A stretch of 64,000 nt of DNA from Chrysaora quinquecirrha (taxonomy: Eukaryota; Cnidaria; Scyphozoa; Semaeostomeae; Pelagiidae), in the NCBI GenBank assembly GCA_014526335.1, contig JACTAT010000040.1:1434119-1498118 (forward strand), read 5' to 3'. Shown here in pieces: positions 1 through 11,451 of the stretch (within the stretch, counting starts at the first letter, position 1; the number at the start of each line of letters is the position of its first letter). A model generated the notes under the pieces. It ran no database searches and had not been told where the DNA came from. It saw only the letters and a program-made list of their open reading frames with translations. The position numbers and the translations under genes are program-made.

Positions 1-3000
1 GCATCCCCAGAACCGGTTGATGATCATGATGGAAAGGCTGAAGAAAATGTCATTTCGGTGAAATCGTCAAGTCTGGAAAGGTAGGATGAAATACGTTGCT
101 AGGATTGACTTTTAGCTAGTTTCCAAGTAGGGGCATATTCTTTTGGCAAATTTTTGTCTCCTGTCTTTCACTGACGTGTTCTTATAGCATCTTATGGGGA
201 AAAGGGCAGCTCTCGCAGGATTGCAAAACGCCTACCTTGACGTTTGGGATGCTCTGAGGAGAATCATTTCAAAAATTCGCAATACTTTGGATTTCAGCTT
301 TCGAATTGGGCCAAAGATGTTGTTGGTTAGGTTCACGATTTTTAAATAGAAAAGATATAACCCCAAAGAGATGCGTTTGGTCCTGGCCAAAACAATCGAA
401 CATTAATTGTCAAAAATTCGACGTTTGCATGTCAAACAATGTTTGGCCGTTTGGCCACATCACAAAACATTTTATGCTTGTAGAAAGAAAAATTTTTCAC
501 AAGCAATGTTTTCGACAAAGGCATAGTGGCAAAGGGTCTTTGGCCTAATTGCACAGATAAAGCGAAAAACACCCATTGTTGCAACAACTTCGAGAATATT
601 GATGCTTGTGTGTCAAGCTTCAGGGCAGAGGTTTCTAAAAAGGAAAGTAAATTCGTTGAGGAATAGTGAATTTTGAGGAAAATATAATTTCAGCTATATT
701 TTATGATAGCTAGCAGTAGTTTGTAAATTTCTTATGGAATCAAGTGTTTTAAGAACCTTGCGTTAAAATTTAATTGGGGATTTGTACTTCACTCAGATTC
801 CGGGTATTTGCTGTCATAACATAAGAAATTCGGGATTTTCAATGGTTACCTGAAATTTGAAGTCTTATGAACGATTCTATCTTTTCTAGAGTTTCTGTTC
901 GTGTTCAGCTGAGCGGCAGTAAACAGCCGGAGATCGATAAAAATCAAAAGACGAGGAAGACAGCGATGAAGAAGAAGAAATTGGAACTAGAAGAAATCGA
1001 CGAAGATTATTGAGAAAAGGATCGATTGAAGATCAAAAAATAACACGAGTCAGTGTGAAAACTGAGAAAATTAAAGAACCGATAGATGAATCTGACGCAG
1101 TTAAGTCATCGTCCACCAAGGAAAATCATACAGACGATGTCGATGGAAAGCCTACAAGAGCAACCACAAAAAGACATGTTGAAACTGCCTCGAAATCATT
1201 TGCAACAAAAGCTGAAGATAAATCTACTGAGAAGAAATTTCCATCTGATGATGCGAAGTCGAGACAGGGTGGGTCTTTTTTATCAGTGCATTATTTTGCT
1301 TCGGCTTTACAAACAATATTCTCAAATTTGGAAATAGCTGACTTTGAAAATTGCAATCAAAAATCTGAAATTTAGCGGAAAGCTTGCAAAACGTTCCACA
1401 GAAGTTTTAGAACAGAGAGAATTCGATGCAGAGAAAAGTGTTTAACCTTGCTCTAGATAAATTTGTCTTACAATTGATACACCTGTCCCATTAACTGACC
1501 AATCTTTGGGACTCTCTTTTGATACATTTTTGCACCTTGTCAGTTTCCTGCAGACTTTAAAAAAGGTATTATTTTTGGGATTCCTTATCCAGAGTCCGTA
1601 TTGAAAACTCAGATGTCTACAACAGCGGAGAAACAAACTGCTGGCCCATATTTCAGAGTTATTCAAGCAAAACCATGGCTGCCGTATCGTCGTAAGATGG
1701 TTGTAGAAACAGGAACATTTGAAGGAAAACGCAGACTTCGAATAAATTTGAGAATAAGAAAGCGGCAGCACGGTAGCAATGGTCTACAGAGTACAGCACA
1801 GTTCAAAGTTTATCGTCTGTTTTCTTATTCCCAAATTTATCCAAACAAAACTACCTAGAAAACCATTCACATCATTAACGTTAAGAAACTCTATGCGACC
1901 AAGGCCATTGTCACCCAAAATCCAAAATCAGTACAAGGCTAGTGAAATCAAAGTAGGATGCATTTTTCCTCAGTTAATGTGGGAGGGAGCCTTTCAGTCT
2001 TCCTGTGGGGTTGTCCCCACGCCTCGGTCTCTGCACCATTCCGAGGTTCCATTCCGAGGCTGTCGCACATTGCTGTTAGAGTTTACAGTTGTTGGGAAAG
2101 TTCTTATTCGACCAACCCTCCCATTCCTATGTGCTGGATAGTTACTAGCCATTAATTCATGGCACGCCTTGTATACAGGAACACGGAAAAAACAAGATTC
2201 ACCGAACCCCAACTTTTGAGCTGCATTTTCGGCCTTCTACCAATTGGACCTGTGAAAAATCGCCCAACTTGCTTCTTTGATGGCAGAACACACGCAATTA
2301 TTTCTAGACCATGGCACATAAGCTCTAAGAAGCATCTACAAATTATTGGTGGTTTGGCATTTGGGGTATGTTGTTGCCAACCAACAAACAATAAGGTTCT
2401 TTCTCGATGTGCGGGTTTTTACTTCATAACAGGCTATCAGATTTTTACTCAAGTTCCGAGTTTTAGTACTGAGAATCTTATTACTTTTTAGCCAAAATGG
2501 CTGACCTCGATGCTAAGCTAGCCGAGAGACGTAGACAGAGAGCCATTGATAACAGGAAAAAACAACAACAAACCAAGAACAACAGAATGGCATTCAAAGA
2601 AAAATTAGAGTCCGGCGCACCAACGTAAGTCAAGTAAAATGAAAACATCCGATTTTTTTGTCTTTTTCTTTGTTCAATCAATTGAAATGATTATTTTGCT
2701 TCACAACCACTGGAAGACAACAGTTTTTGATACGGAGATCTATGCGAGGCAGTTGCAGAGACGGGCATGGGCTAGTCCTCCTGTCCTACCCGGAAGTCGT
2801 CTTGATCTCTAGATAAAATCAAAGTTGCGTGCATCAGCTTCTCAAAGATTACTTACTGAACTATGCAATGTAATCGAATAAAATGGAATGGAATTGGAAG
2901 CCAGAGTCACTGAGTGGAGTCTTGTCTTTCCAATGCTATCTGGTACTAATGATTACCCTGCATCATGGGACTAATTTCCTAAGTTACAGGAATTCAAGGA

Positions 3001-4699
3001 ATTCAAAGTCACAACCTGCATGTTAAACCGAACTTTTAACCCTTAAGGTTATTTAAAATCATTATTCACTGGCGTTATTTTTTATTCCTATAGGACGGAG
3101 AGGAGCCAATCACCTGCATTGCAGAGAGCAAATTCAAATATGACGAAATTACTACACTGGTGTCAGAAAATGACTGATGGATACCCTGTAAGCAAATGAT
3201 TTTTAGATTTGAACTCTTCATCATTATGGTTATTTCGTTCACACAATGCCTGTACGAGACGAATACGGTACAAAACTACAATGTACCGGCACCAATTTGA
3301 GATGAAAACGCATTGAAATGAATGTGGTATCCTAACCGGCTTCAGCTGAAAACGGCATAGTGTAAATGGTTGAATACGGTACAGTTTAATGCCGATTTGA
3401 TGAATGATTAGAGAAGAGTTAAGGTTAATTAATCTCAGTAGTAGGTTAATTAATAGAGACCCCAACGCTCGGTGGGGTAACTTAACAGTTTAGGGGGTAC
3501 GGGGACGTGCCATTATTTAGGGGTACCTTTTTTCTGAAAAGTGCGGAATTATCGATATCGTTTTTAGCAGTATGCGCGGAATTATGGGTACCATTTGAGG
3601 AAACATGCAGAATTATGGGTACCAATCTGGAGAAATTTTGAAGAATTAAGCTTAGCATTTACAAAATGTGCAGTCCGGACTGACAACTCTTTGGACTATC
3701 AGCAAGGTTGCCCTTTAAACATTACTTGCTTTTCATGAGATGATTTTGTTATCTGAAAATTTTCTTTGCCTTGCGGAATATTGGGCATAACATTCATGTT
3801 CGCGGAATTATGGGTCACAATTTTTATCAGGTTTGCGGAATTATGGGTCACAATTTTTCAGACGTGGGCGGAATTATGGGTCCAAATTTTGGACTGAAAT
3901 GGCACGTCCCCGTCAAAAACTAGGCTTAGATACCCCCCCCCCCGAGTACCAACGCGATACGCTGTCACGATACCGTGGATGGAGTTGAACCCTGACCACA
4001 CTGAGCTTCTGACACCACGACGCCACAGCACCTTCAAAACATTTGGTACTAAGCAAGTATTTGATTTTTGCTTCTCTGTTCTAGAATGTGGAAGTCACAA
4101 ATTTCAACAAAAGTTGGTCTGATGGCCTGGCATTCTGTGCCTTGCTTCACAATTTTGTCCCAGAGAAAATCCTTTTCCATAAATTATCACCAAAAAACCC
4201 AAGAGAGAACTTCGAAATTGCGTTCTCAGTTGCATCGTAAGATATATTTTTTTATTTGTTAGTATGCCACTTGTGGAAAACTTAATAAATGAATGCCATT
4301 CTGAAATGGCTTTCACTAGGAGATTATAGTTTTACATTCGCAGCTAGTTCTGTCCAGTTGAAGTTGTATGTTGTTTGTCATAACATTATAACGGCCAAAT
4401 AAGCAACCTATCCTTCGAGATTGATTCTTGTTAAATAACAACATTTAGCCAGCATTAAACCATGTCGCTCTTTGTTCTTCTCGCGTAGCTTTGCAGGATT
4501 GGTAGATAAATCTTGTGTTATGAAGAAAAGTTTAAGCCCATCACCATTGACAATATTATCCTTCGTATTTTTCAGAGAGCAAGGAGTTGCTGAGCTTCTA
4601 GAGGTCGACGACATGGTGAACATGGAAATCCCTGATACGAAATCAGTCATCACATACTTGCATGCAATTTACCAAACTTTGGTAGCTGATCGACGATGA
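1..4699 (+). CDS. Smoothelin-like calponin-homology protein A, 5'-partial
   Basis: The gene encodes an acidic and charged N-terminal region followed by one C-terminal type-2 CH domain, as in smoothelins, which associate with actin. Exons read as 1-80 (open at the window edge), 890-1268, 2492-2624, 3094-3187, 4085-4236 and 4576-4699 (stop TGA). All have GT-AG borders and matching phases. The 2492 exon encodes a basic coiled stretch (LAERRRQRAIDNRKK). The CH domain runs from KLLHWCQKMTDGYP through NKSWSDGLAFCALLHNF and LLEVDDMVNM to the end. Exon 890-1268 starts in one frame and continues in another: the AAAA run at 946-949 needs one more A, and without it the frame stops at 1013. A possible in-phase 49-codon extra exon lies at 1626-1772. 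A closely similar gene lies at 46156-51902. The smoothelin-family call is firm for the CH domain; the N-terminal exons are less certain. Confidence 0.82.
366..560. repeat. CAAACAATG-type foldback repeat fragment
   Basis: It contains GTCAAACAATGTTTGGCCG and TTTGGCCACATCACAAAACAT, with further CAATGTTTT words. It belongs to the same family as 12762-13250 and 42418-42655, and lies in the first intron of gene A. Confidence 0.55.
946..949 (+). other. Frame break at an A run in smoothelin-like gene A
   Basis: Upstream of this AAAA run the frame entering from the exon at 890 encodes ...SGSKQPEIDKNQ and then stops at 1013. The next frame encodes an acidic run (EEDSDEEEE) that stays open to the donor at 1268, and its phase matches the following exon. 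One extra A in the run joins the two. Confidence 0.7.
1626..1772 (+). CDS. Possible cassette exon of smoothelin-like gene A
   Basis: A 147-base stretch lies between an AG acceptor (after CTACAACAG) and a GT donor (GTAGCA) and is open throughout. It enters and leaves in phase 1, so it fits between the 890-1268 exon (ends phase 1) and the 2492 exon (starts phase 1) and would add 49 residues without changing frame. It encodes a basic segment containing GPYFRVIQAKPWLPYRRK. I recognise no domain. The surrounding intron from 1269 to 2491 shows nothing else I can support. It may equally be a chance open frame. Confidence 0.35.
3500..3912. mobile_element. MITE with GGGGACGTGCC ends and internal GCGGAATTATGGGT repeats
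   Basis: The ends are inverted copies (CGGGGACGTGCCATT and AATGGCACGTCCCCG). Between them GCGGAATTATGGGT or a close variant occurs about six times, most clustered toward the right end. No ORF is present. It lies in the CH-domain intron (3188-4084) of gene A. The target duplication is not clear. Confidence 0.7.
3957..4036 (-). repeat. tRNA-derived SINE fragment
   Basis: Read on the minus strand it begins GAAGGTGCTGTGGCGTCGTGG and contains GTGTCAGAAGCTCAGTG followed by a B-box-like GGTTCAACTCC. The same block recurs at 14240, 14488, 20500, 34262, 36912 and 39796. Confidence 0.6.
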
Positions 4700-4817
4700 A
4701 AAATACATGGCAACAGTTTGTGAGATCTTAACCATAACCTTAATAGTTCTCATTGCTTGTTAAGAATTTGAACTCAAAACAGCGATGCTAAGTATGATTT
4801 AAAAGCTTACTCATGCT

Positions 4818-4854
4818 AATAAAGTCTAATATCGAATATTAAAGACTAAATAAA
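4818..4854 (+). promoter_or_regulatory. Polyadenylation signals of gene A
   Basis: AATAAA occurs at 4818-4823 and again near 4849-4854, about 120-150 bases after the stop codon at 4697-4699. Confidence 0.55.
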
Positions 4855-5388
4855 CTTGAGAACAGTTTCATTGGCCTAAATGCAAAGTTGGTCGGTATTG
4901 CTTTGGTCGGGCCTAAACAATAATGGCCGAAACCAGTTGGATGGGCCTAAGTGGCCTCGCTTCATTTTGTTTATTGGCCTAATATTTCATTCATACACTA
5001 TTTTATAATATCGTATTCATTTTAATTCCATTTATGCTGTAAGCAGACATATAATTATTTTGGGGATTTTCAAGTCGAACGTATTAATTAAATTGAATTA
5101 GAATTATGTCTTTGAGTTAAAACATACTTAAAGTAGCGACCATAACCGGTCCAGTCCCGTTCAGTGGTTTATTCTAAGTAACTGCCGTAATTGGCTAGAC
5201 AACTTCGTTTACAGTAATTTACAGCAATTTTATTGTTTGACCAATGATTTCTGTAGATGTTGATATAGAACTCTTGGCTACGTTTGTATCTGCTTGTTTT
5301 TTGTAAGTAGATCTTGCTACAGAAGAATCTCAAGTACTTCGCAAGGAATAACATTACCAAGGTATGAAGTAAAACAATTTTCGCTAAA

Positions 5389-5700
5389 GACATTGCATTT
5401 TCTATAGCATATATATATCACTCGAATTTCGTATATCTTGGTCAGGGCAGGTCAGCGTTGATTTCTAGAAAGGTAATAAGGGGCTCTTTTCTGATTATTG
5501 GCACCATTGGGAGCCTAAAATGTGCTTGGTATTGAAAATGCCCATTGGACATTGCATTTTCTGTAGCATATATGTATATATCACTCGAATTTCGCATATC
5601 TTGGTCAGGGCAGGTCAGCGTTGATTTCTAGAAAGGTTATTGGCACCATTGGGAGCCTAAAATGTGCTTGGTATTCAAAATGCCCATTGGACTTCAGCAA
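5389..5700. repeat. Tandem duplication, unit about 160 bp
   Basis: The block starting CATTGCATTTTCTATAGCAT at 5389 is repeated from about 5552. Both copies contain GGTCAGGGCAGGTCAGCG and end near AATGCCCATTGGA. The second copy lacks a short internal piece (TAATAAGGGGCTC...). Divergence is low, so the duplication is fairly recent. Confidence 0.85.
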
Positions 5701-6029
5701 AAAAGAACCAGCAAGCCTCCTTTGGGTTGGACGTTCTTCCTGAGGCATAATTATTATTTTATACATCTTTGAATAACGATTTATAAGTATTTTTGCCAAT
5801 TTCATATAAATAGTTGCTGTTTGCTTCATTTTACGTGGGCAAGTGATGAGATTTTGTACACGGCTTTTCTGGTATATACAAGCTGTTTGTTTCCAAAACC
5901 TGTCCTGAGCTGACAGAATTTGACGTCATCATTGCAGTTAACTCTAGATTTCTTTTGGCGTGATACCTTGGCGAATTATTTTACCTGTTAGAATTGCCCT
6001 GCAGTCAATACTTTCTTTTGTCTTTGAAC

Positions 6030-6240
6030 AGTACAAAATTCCAAAATGGCAAGAAACAGCGGACAGATTTTTGGACATACTTGAAGCTTTTTTCGTCAGA
6101 CACTCCCAGAATTTAAACGTCAGAAACAGACTAAAACAGTTGAAAATCAGAATTATCGAAAAGCACCAACCAGAAAGCAGCGCATAATTGGCATCGTGAT
6201 TTGTGTTTAAAACACAATGCCAACTCAGTGCTACTATCTG
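6030..6240 (+). repeat. Dispersed repeat, inverted relative at 41445-41650
   Basis: This stretch and the reverse complement of 41445-41650 share an ordered series of blocks, including GAAACAGCGGA, TTGGACATAC, CACTCCC and AAAACACAATGCC. Similarity is roughly two thirds by eye. Both carry a short open frame containing ETA..LLDI.-like residues, so an old coding repeat is possible. I cannot name the family. Confidence 0.5.
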
Positions 6241-6406
6241 ATTTGTTCATCCGCATCTGGGTATATATTCCGCCTATTTCAACAGTTTGGCCTGTTTCAG
6301 ACGTTTATACTGTAAGGAGTGTCATACGAAGAGAGGTTTTAGTAGGTCCAAAATGTTTCTGCTGTTTCTTGAAAATTTTCAATTTTTCGTGTTAAGTCTA
6401 GTCACT

Positions 6407-6546
6407 AGACTTATTACTTGAGTCCCAGTTATCGCTCGTCAGACCGAGACTAATATCAAACCGAGGTCGCTCAAACTAGTTTGAGCGTCCTAGAGCGTCC
6501 TACCATTCATTTCAATAGCGATAACTACGACTCAGGTAATCAGTCT
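6407..6546. mobile_element. MITE with AGACTNATTAC ends
   Basis: The inverted ends read AGACTTATTACTTGAGTC and GACTCAGGTAATCAGTCT. CTAGTCACT (9 bp) occurs immediately left of the element and again two bases past its right end, which suggests a 9-bp target duplication. A second copy lies at 27923-28049 and related end sequence at about 48375-48555. Confidence 0.7.
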
Positions 6547-6879
6547 TGCTAGTCACTAAAAGTAGTTGTTGGGTTCACGTGAACCAAGAATCCCTAAAGA
6601 ACATTTATGCCCCCTACCATCAATTTCATATTCGAATTTCTCTTATATTATTCGAAGTAGTTTTTAATCTATACATGTTATCGTTTAAATGTTCGTAGAA
6701 GTTTGTCGTGCTTTTTGATACTAGAATTTTAATTCCGATTTACTACGACAAATGTAGTTTAATTTTGTACAGTATTTGTATTATCATAGTTTAAAGCAGT
6801 TGGACGAGGAAAATAAAAATCAAATATTCTAATTTCATATAAAGTTTACTCCGTCAATTTTCGTCTTGCAGTGATCGGA

Positions 6880-7040
6880 ATTTCAGTCGCACAGTCGCAG
6901 TCGACATGAGCGCTTTTGCGATCGCGATAAGACCGACCGTATCCTACAAGTTCCGACTAGTTGTTGACATGTCGATTTAAGTTAGTTGTTAAAACTAGTT
7001 GGCGATAGTTCTATCGTATTTTAGTTTCCACGCAAAATTT
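6880..7040. repeat. Dispersed repeat, ACTAGTTG/CGCGAT type
   Basis: It contains GTCGACATGAGCGCTTTTGCGA and later AACTAGTTGGCGATAG. Similar word order appears at 46735-46945 and, inverted, at 60925-61095. The relatedness is judged by eye over degenerate copies. Confidence 0.4.
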
Positions 7041-7687
7041 TGTACCAAAATAAAATTTTTGCGACGATGACGTAATCGTGATGACGTCATGATTAGGCTA
7101 AAGTTTAGTAAATTCGAACTCATTATATATCATTCGAAAGCTCTAAGTCAGGGTAATCCGTATTTGTACTTATCAACCTTCTTGAATGCACTAGTAGAGA
7201 GATATTGCAGTCAAATAGCAAAAAAGGCACTTTGATGTCGTTACGAAAAGTCCAACTTCCAGTCAAAATTTCACAGGGCCCATCTCGGATTTGGAATCAG
7301 CGCTATCGATTTACCCAGAATGTGCAATAAAATTCAAAGTTAGGTTGAAAGTCAGATTGTTATGGAAAATTCCCTGCCTATAAGCCTGGCTTAAGAGAAC
7401 CAAAACATATTCTAATGAAGTAAGATGAATTTTTGTGTACGGTTTGCGTGAGGTTTAGTCTCCGCTCTCTTGTTCGCAAACACCGTATCACGCATTGCTT
7501 TCGTCTGTTCATGGCCTCACACTTGGGATGTCCATCTCCAATTCACGCGCGATGTTTTTTGCAGTCCGACTTCCAGTACCCACAGGTCCATCAACCAGTA
7601 CCCAGGGAAGTCTAGCAGTAAATTTGCTTTGAATTACGGAAAACGAGTTTTTTTCAAGAACCGTAGTAGGCCATATGAACAGGCCTA

Positions 7688-8046
7688 CACTTTTTTTTAA
7701 TAAGCAACTATGACTGAACTGACCTTAACATTAAGCAACTTGAGGGCTCAATTGAATTCTGTAAGCAACTAAGAAGTCAAACAACCAAGCTTATACGCTT
7801 TCTTGTTGTTAGGAAATTGTTTGTTTTGCATGTTGAAGTTCTCTAGCTAACGTTTTTCCACTTACTGTCTCCCAAAAGTCGTGTTATAGTCCTAACAGTT
7901 GACGATTTTGATCCGCAAAGTCAGGGGTGGTTGTTAGGTAAAAAAGGTTAAGCAACTTTTAAGCAACTTTGAGGGTTGAGATGTCTAAAATTTTAAGCAA
8001 CTTTGAGGGCTGGACAAAAGTCAAGTTGCTAATTAAAAAAAAAGTG
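7688..8046. mobile_element. TA-flanked MITE, word AAGCAACTT
   Basis: It is flanked by TA (7686-7687 and 8047-8048). The ends are CACTTTTTTTTAATAAGCAA and its near-exact inverse. AAGCAACT or AAGCAACTT occurs at least six times, and GGGCTGGACAAAAGTC lies next to the right end. It has no ORF. It belongs to the same architecture as elements at 31879, 35423, 36019 and 49738. Confidence 0.85.
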
Positions 8047-8866
8047 TATTATTACTCGCAGTTCCCTAACCACTTGAGTTTTTGGCCATTAGCTGAAAAT
8101 AGCAATGCTGTTCTGGTTTTAGCCTTTTCTGTTCTCAGGAAAATCTGTTTCCGTTTGTAGTAGGGTTTATCATTTCTAGCATTAGAAAACCAGATGTGCT
8201 TGGGACATGCACGTTTTTACAAGGACAACCTCATGAAGAACGGACGCTGAGATTTTAGTAAAACTTCTGAAATCTCAGCAACGACTGTAGTCAACTACAG
8301 TATACATCAGTATTTGTAGAAATAGACTTGATACTTGGCGTTCGATAGGCGTAGCAGTTTGTAACAAACAGTTCTTTAAAGACTGGTAGATGTGTAATTT
8401 ATTTTAAAAGCTTTGCGTGAGTGGTTTAAGACGCTCAAAAGATTACCGAATTAAGTAGAGAAAGCAGTTTTTCGTTATCAAATTGTAGAATAGATATATA
8501 ACTATAGATTTTTATCTTTGATTATGTAGAAAGCATTAGCGGTGTTAACTAATTAGCTTGTGTTGATACAGTAGAAATTATGCTACGTTGAAATTGATTT
8601 TGGTTCATTATAGAAGCATGGACATCAATAGAGACACCAGGACGTTGTTTATTGTCAACAGGAGTACTGATCTTTTGGTAGCACTAACTGGTACTGAACA
8701 GCTAGACAAGATGGCGGATAACTACGGGCCTTTTTATATCACAAACGAATTTCGTTCGCACAGACACGCACTCAGCCACAGCAATGTTAAAAAATAGCGA
8801 TTATTTGTTACTGTTTCGTCTCGAAAAGCCCGTTTGCCTTCATCTGACGTCCATCGAAGAGAAAAC

Positions 8867-11343
8867 ATGAACGACAAATCAACCGAAACCAAGCAAGAAG
8901 ATTTACCGAGCGAAAATGGCGATGAACGGAAAAATTTATATCTGGATAAACAACAGAACTGTTTGCAAGATAAATTCAAAATTGTCTTCATTGTCAGTTT
9001 ATTTTTCTTGGCATTATCATTAGTTGCAGTGGCTTCCATATTGGCATGGGCGTACGTGGAACGAGAGCATATGATAAACGAAAAGGCCCAACTAGCCGAG
9101 CCAACGAGATTATATACGTCACCCACAGCGACTAAATCCGATCTTTTGTCGGCGAATAAGGATATCAAAGCGAATAAGAAAGAATCAAATGAGAAAAAGG
9201 GCGAGGAAAGATCGACGATTCCAGATGGAAACGCAAATATGCATTTATATCGTGTATACGATGCAATTACCAAAGGAGCAGTTTGTCTAGACGGTACACC
9301 ACCGGCCTATTATTTACGCCCGGGAAAAGGCCTTGGGCTGAATCGCTGGATTATCCATTTTAACGGCGGTGCCTGGTGTTTCGATGAAAAGAGTTGTTTG
9401 GAACGTAGTCGTGGCTCTCTCGGTTCAACAAAACATCTTCCAGCAGCACCTCCGGTCATCCAGGGTATTAATTCACCTAATATGCAATTGAATCCGGATT
9501 TCTATGACTGGAACCTGGTTTGGATCGTATATTGCGACGGTGCTTCATTCACAGGTGACCGTGCTGATCCGGTCGTCGTAAATGGAGAGAATATATTCTT
9601 CCGTGGCAAAAGAGTTTTAGATGCAGTGATAGGTGATTTACAAAACCGTGGAATATCAAATGCTGAAGGTATAATACTAACAGGAAGCTCTGCTGGTAGC
9701 ATGACCGCCATGTTTGCTGTGGACCGTCTCGCCGAGCAACTTCCCAGTGTTCCGATGCACGTGTTATCTGATGCTGGGTATTTCATCGAGACGCAGCAAA
9801 TGGGAGGCAAAAATATTGGAGCAATGTTCAAAAAAGTTTATGAAATGCAGAAATCTTCAGCTGGATTGAACAAAGATTGTATTAATTCTTTTGGTGTTGA
9901 AATGGGCTGGAAATGTTTTCTACCACAACACACTTTCAAATTTATCAAACATCCTGTTTTTGTGCTAAACGCCGCTTACGATGTCTGGGCTTTGCTTTAT
10001 TTTGTTGGAATCGATTGTAAATTCCCGACAGTAGCTACGCCAGCAGGTAGGAAGAAACGAGGTAGCCGAGATTATACGAAAATTAATGTCTATGACAGTG
10101 TTCATGCTCGAAAGCAAAAACGCGATATATCTGGTTTCGAGATACTGCCTTATTTTCGCGCGGAGCCGAATAATGGTCGAGGGGCCACCTCGACATTTGA
10201 GGAAAAGAACGAGAAAAAAACTGATGAGAAAAGACATGAAATTCCTGAAAAAGACGGAGTAATAGAGACTTCAAATCAGGAAAAAAGGAATTTCGATCCC
10301 CAATTAGGAAGTTTAGATCTTTACAATGCCCTTCAGGGCCTTCCGTCGCAGGAATATTTGCAAAATTCGAGAATGGGGCCGAGTGAGAATGACCAGGAAT
10401 CTACTGGTAGTACGCTACACTTGAACATAGACAAAGGAGAAGGTGGGATGGCGGGTGCAGGTACTGGAGCTCGTAACGAGTTTGAAGTACCCATTTTGCC
10501 AATTTCTATCAATGGTGCTCCTACTGCTCTAGCTAATGAACGACAGGAAGAAATGAACCTAAATCCCCTTGCTAGTAGCGTTAATACTTTGAGTAACGTT
10601 GCGAATAATGTACAAAAGAACAATATGGATACAAATACTATAGGACTGTTAAATGAAGTTTTTAAGAAGCTAACGAAGTTAATGCCGAAGAAAAATGCGA
10701 ACGGGACGTTGCCGAAGAATCAAAATAATACTTCTGGTTCAGCGAAGAAAGGAAAGCCGAACGGGCCTAGTTTGATGGAAAATCAAGAACATGACAAGGT
10801 AGCGATGAAGAAAAACGCGAATAAAAGCGCCGGTGCAAAAGAGGTTGGCAATAAAAACGAGGCTCATGGCTCAGCTTTGAAAGAGCTTATCAAACAAGCG
10901 AGAAAGATCGAGCAAGCAATGAAAAATAAAGATAATAAAAATAAAGAAACTAAGCTCTCAAAATCACCAACAAATATAGACAATGCAAAGAACAGAAATA
11001 CTATAGATCTTACATCCAAAAACAAACGATCAAGTATCGTCAAAGAGTATATCAACATTCTGAGATCAGATCCCCGGAATGTACTGAAAACCAAATGATC
11101 AAAGTCATGCAATATAGAACTGCAATGCTACAAGCAACCGCAGTAGTAAGTGCCACGCCCAGTGCTGGCTTCTTTCTAGTTTCTTGTATTCAGCATTCGT
11201 TATCGTTATTCGATGAAACATGGACGGGGGTTACTGTGAAACAGAAATCCATCCAGCAAGCCTTTGGTGACTGGTATTATGGACGGGGGACGAATCATTA
11301 TAATATCGATGGAGTTTATCCTTCCAATCCTTCATGTCCTTAG
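8867..11343 (+). CDS. Membrane-anchored Notum/pectin-acetylesterase-like hydrolase with giant insertion
   Basis: This is an alpha/beta-hydrolase of the pectin acetylesterase/Notum family, whose animal members deacylate Wnt. I start at ATG 8867, just before a charged cytoplasmic segment and one membrane helix (residues about 38-63), giving a type II topology. Family signatures follow: HFNGGAWCFDEKSC (oxyanion loop), FYDWNLVWIVYCDGASFTGD, the nucleophile elbow GSSAGS (Ser about 275) and NAAYDVW (Asp about 372). The C-terminal block SCIQHSLSLFDETW (catalytic His) and GDWYYGR...YPSNPSCP lies in another frame. The two frames meet at 11093-11095 and one extra A would join them, giving about 825 residues. 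Roughly 350 Lys/Asn-rich residues separate Asp from His, where relatives have about 50. The insert holds dibasic sites (RKKR, KQKR, NKR). The coding region has no intron. Activity on Wnt is not shown by the sequence. Confidence 0.88.
11093..11095 (+). other. Frame break at an A run in the Notum-like gene
   Basis: The long frame ends ...NVLKTK then TGA at 11096-11098. The next frame begins exactly there with MIKVMQYRTAML and carries the catalytic-His block to TAG at 11341. Family alignment runs straight across the junction, so one missing A in CCAAATG explains it; there is no intron signal. Confidence 0.8.
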
Positions 11344-11451
11344 AGTTGTTAGGTTCCTTAGAACTGTTATTTAGAGTTAAAACCTTAAGACAAGAATTCT
11401 ATAAAAAAAAAACCCGATGTTTATGTTCAAAATACTATTCCTCTGCATACC

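Larger units (their letters stand above)
4700..8866. other. Intergenic, repeat-bearing
   Basis: There is no supported coding exon between gene A and the Notum-like gene. The short open frames here have no family signature and several overlap repeats. The stretch holds a tandem duplication, a palindromic MITE at 6407 and the TA-flanked MITE at 7688. The last part (about 8100-8866) should include the 5' flank of the hydrolase gene, but I see no clear core promoter. Confidence 0.6.

Noticed and set aside
2152..2491. Overlapping frames of 110 and 79 codons in the intron of gene A
   Set aside because: They lie on opposite strands with no domain and no phase-compatible splice sites; the gene reads well without them.
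5960..6187. 75-codon frame as a gene
   Set aside because: It overlaps a dispersed repeat whose inverted relative at 41445-41650 has a diverged frame; probably repeat-derived.
8734..9273. 179-codon minus-strand frame
   Set aside because: Antisense shadow of the Notum-like coding region and its 5' flank; no family features.
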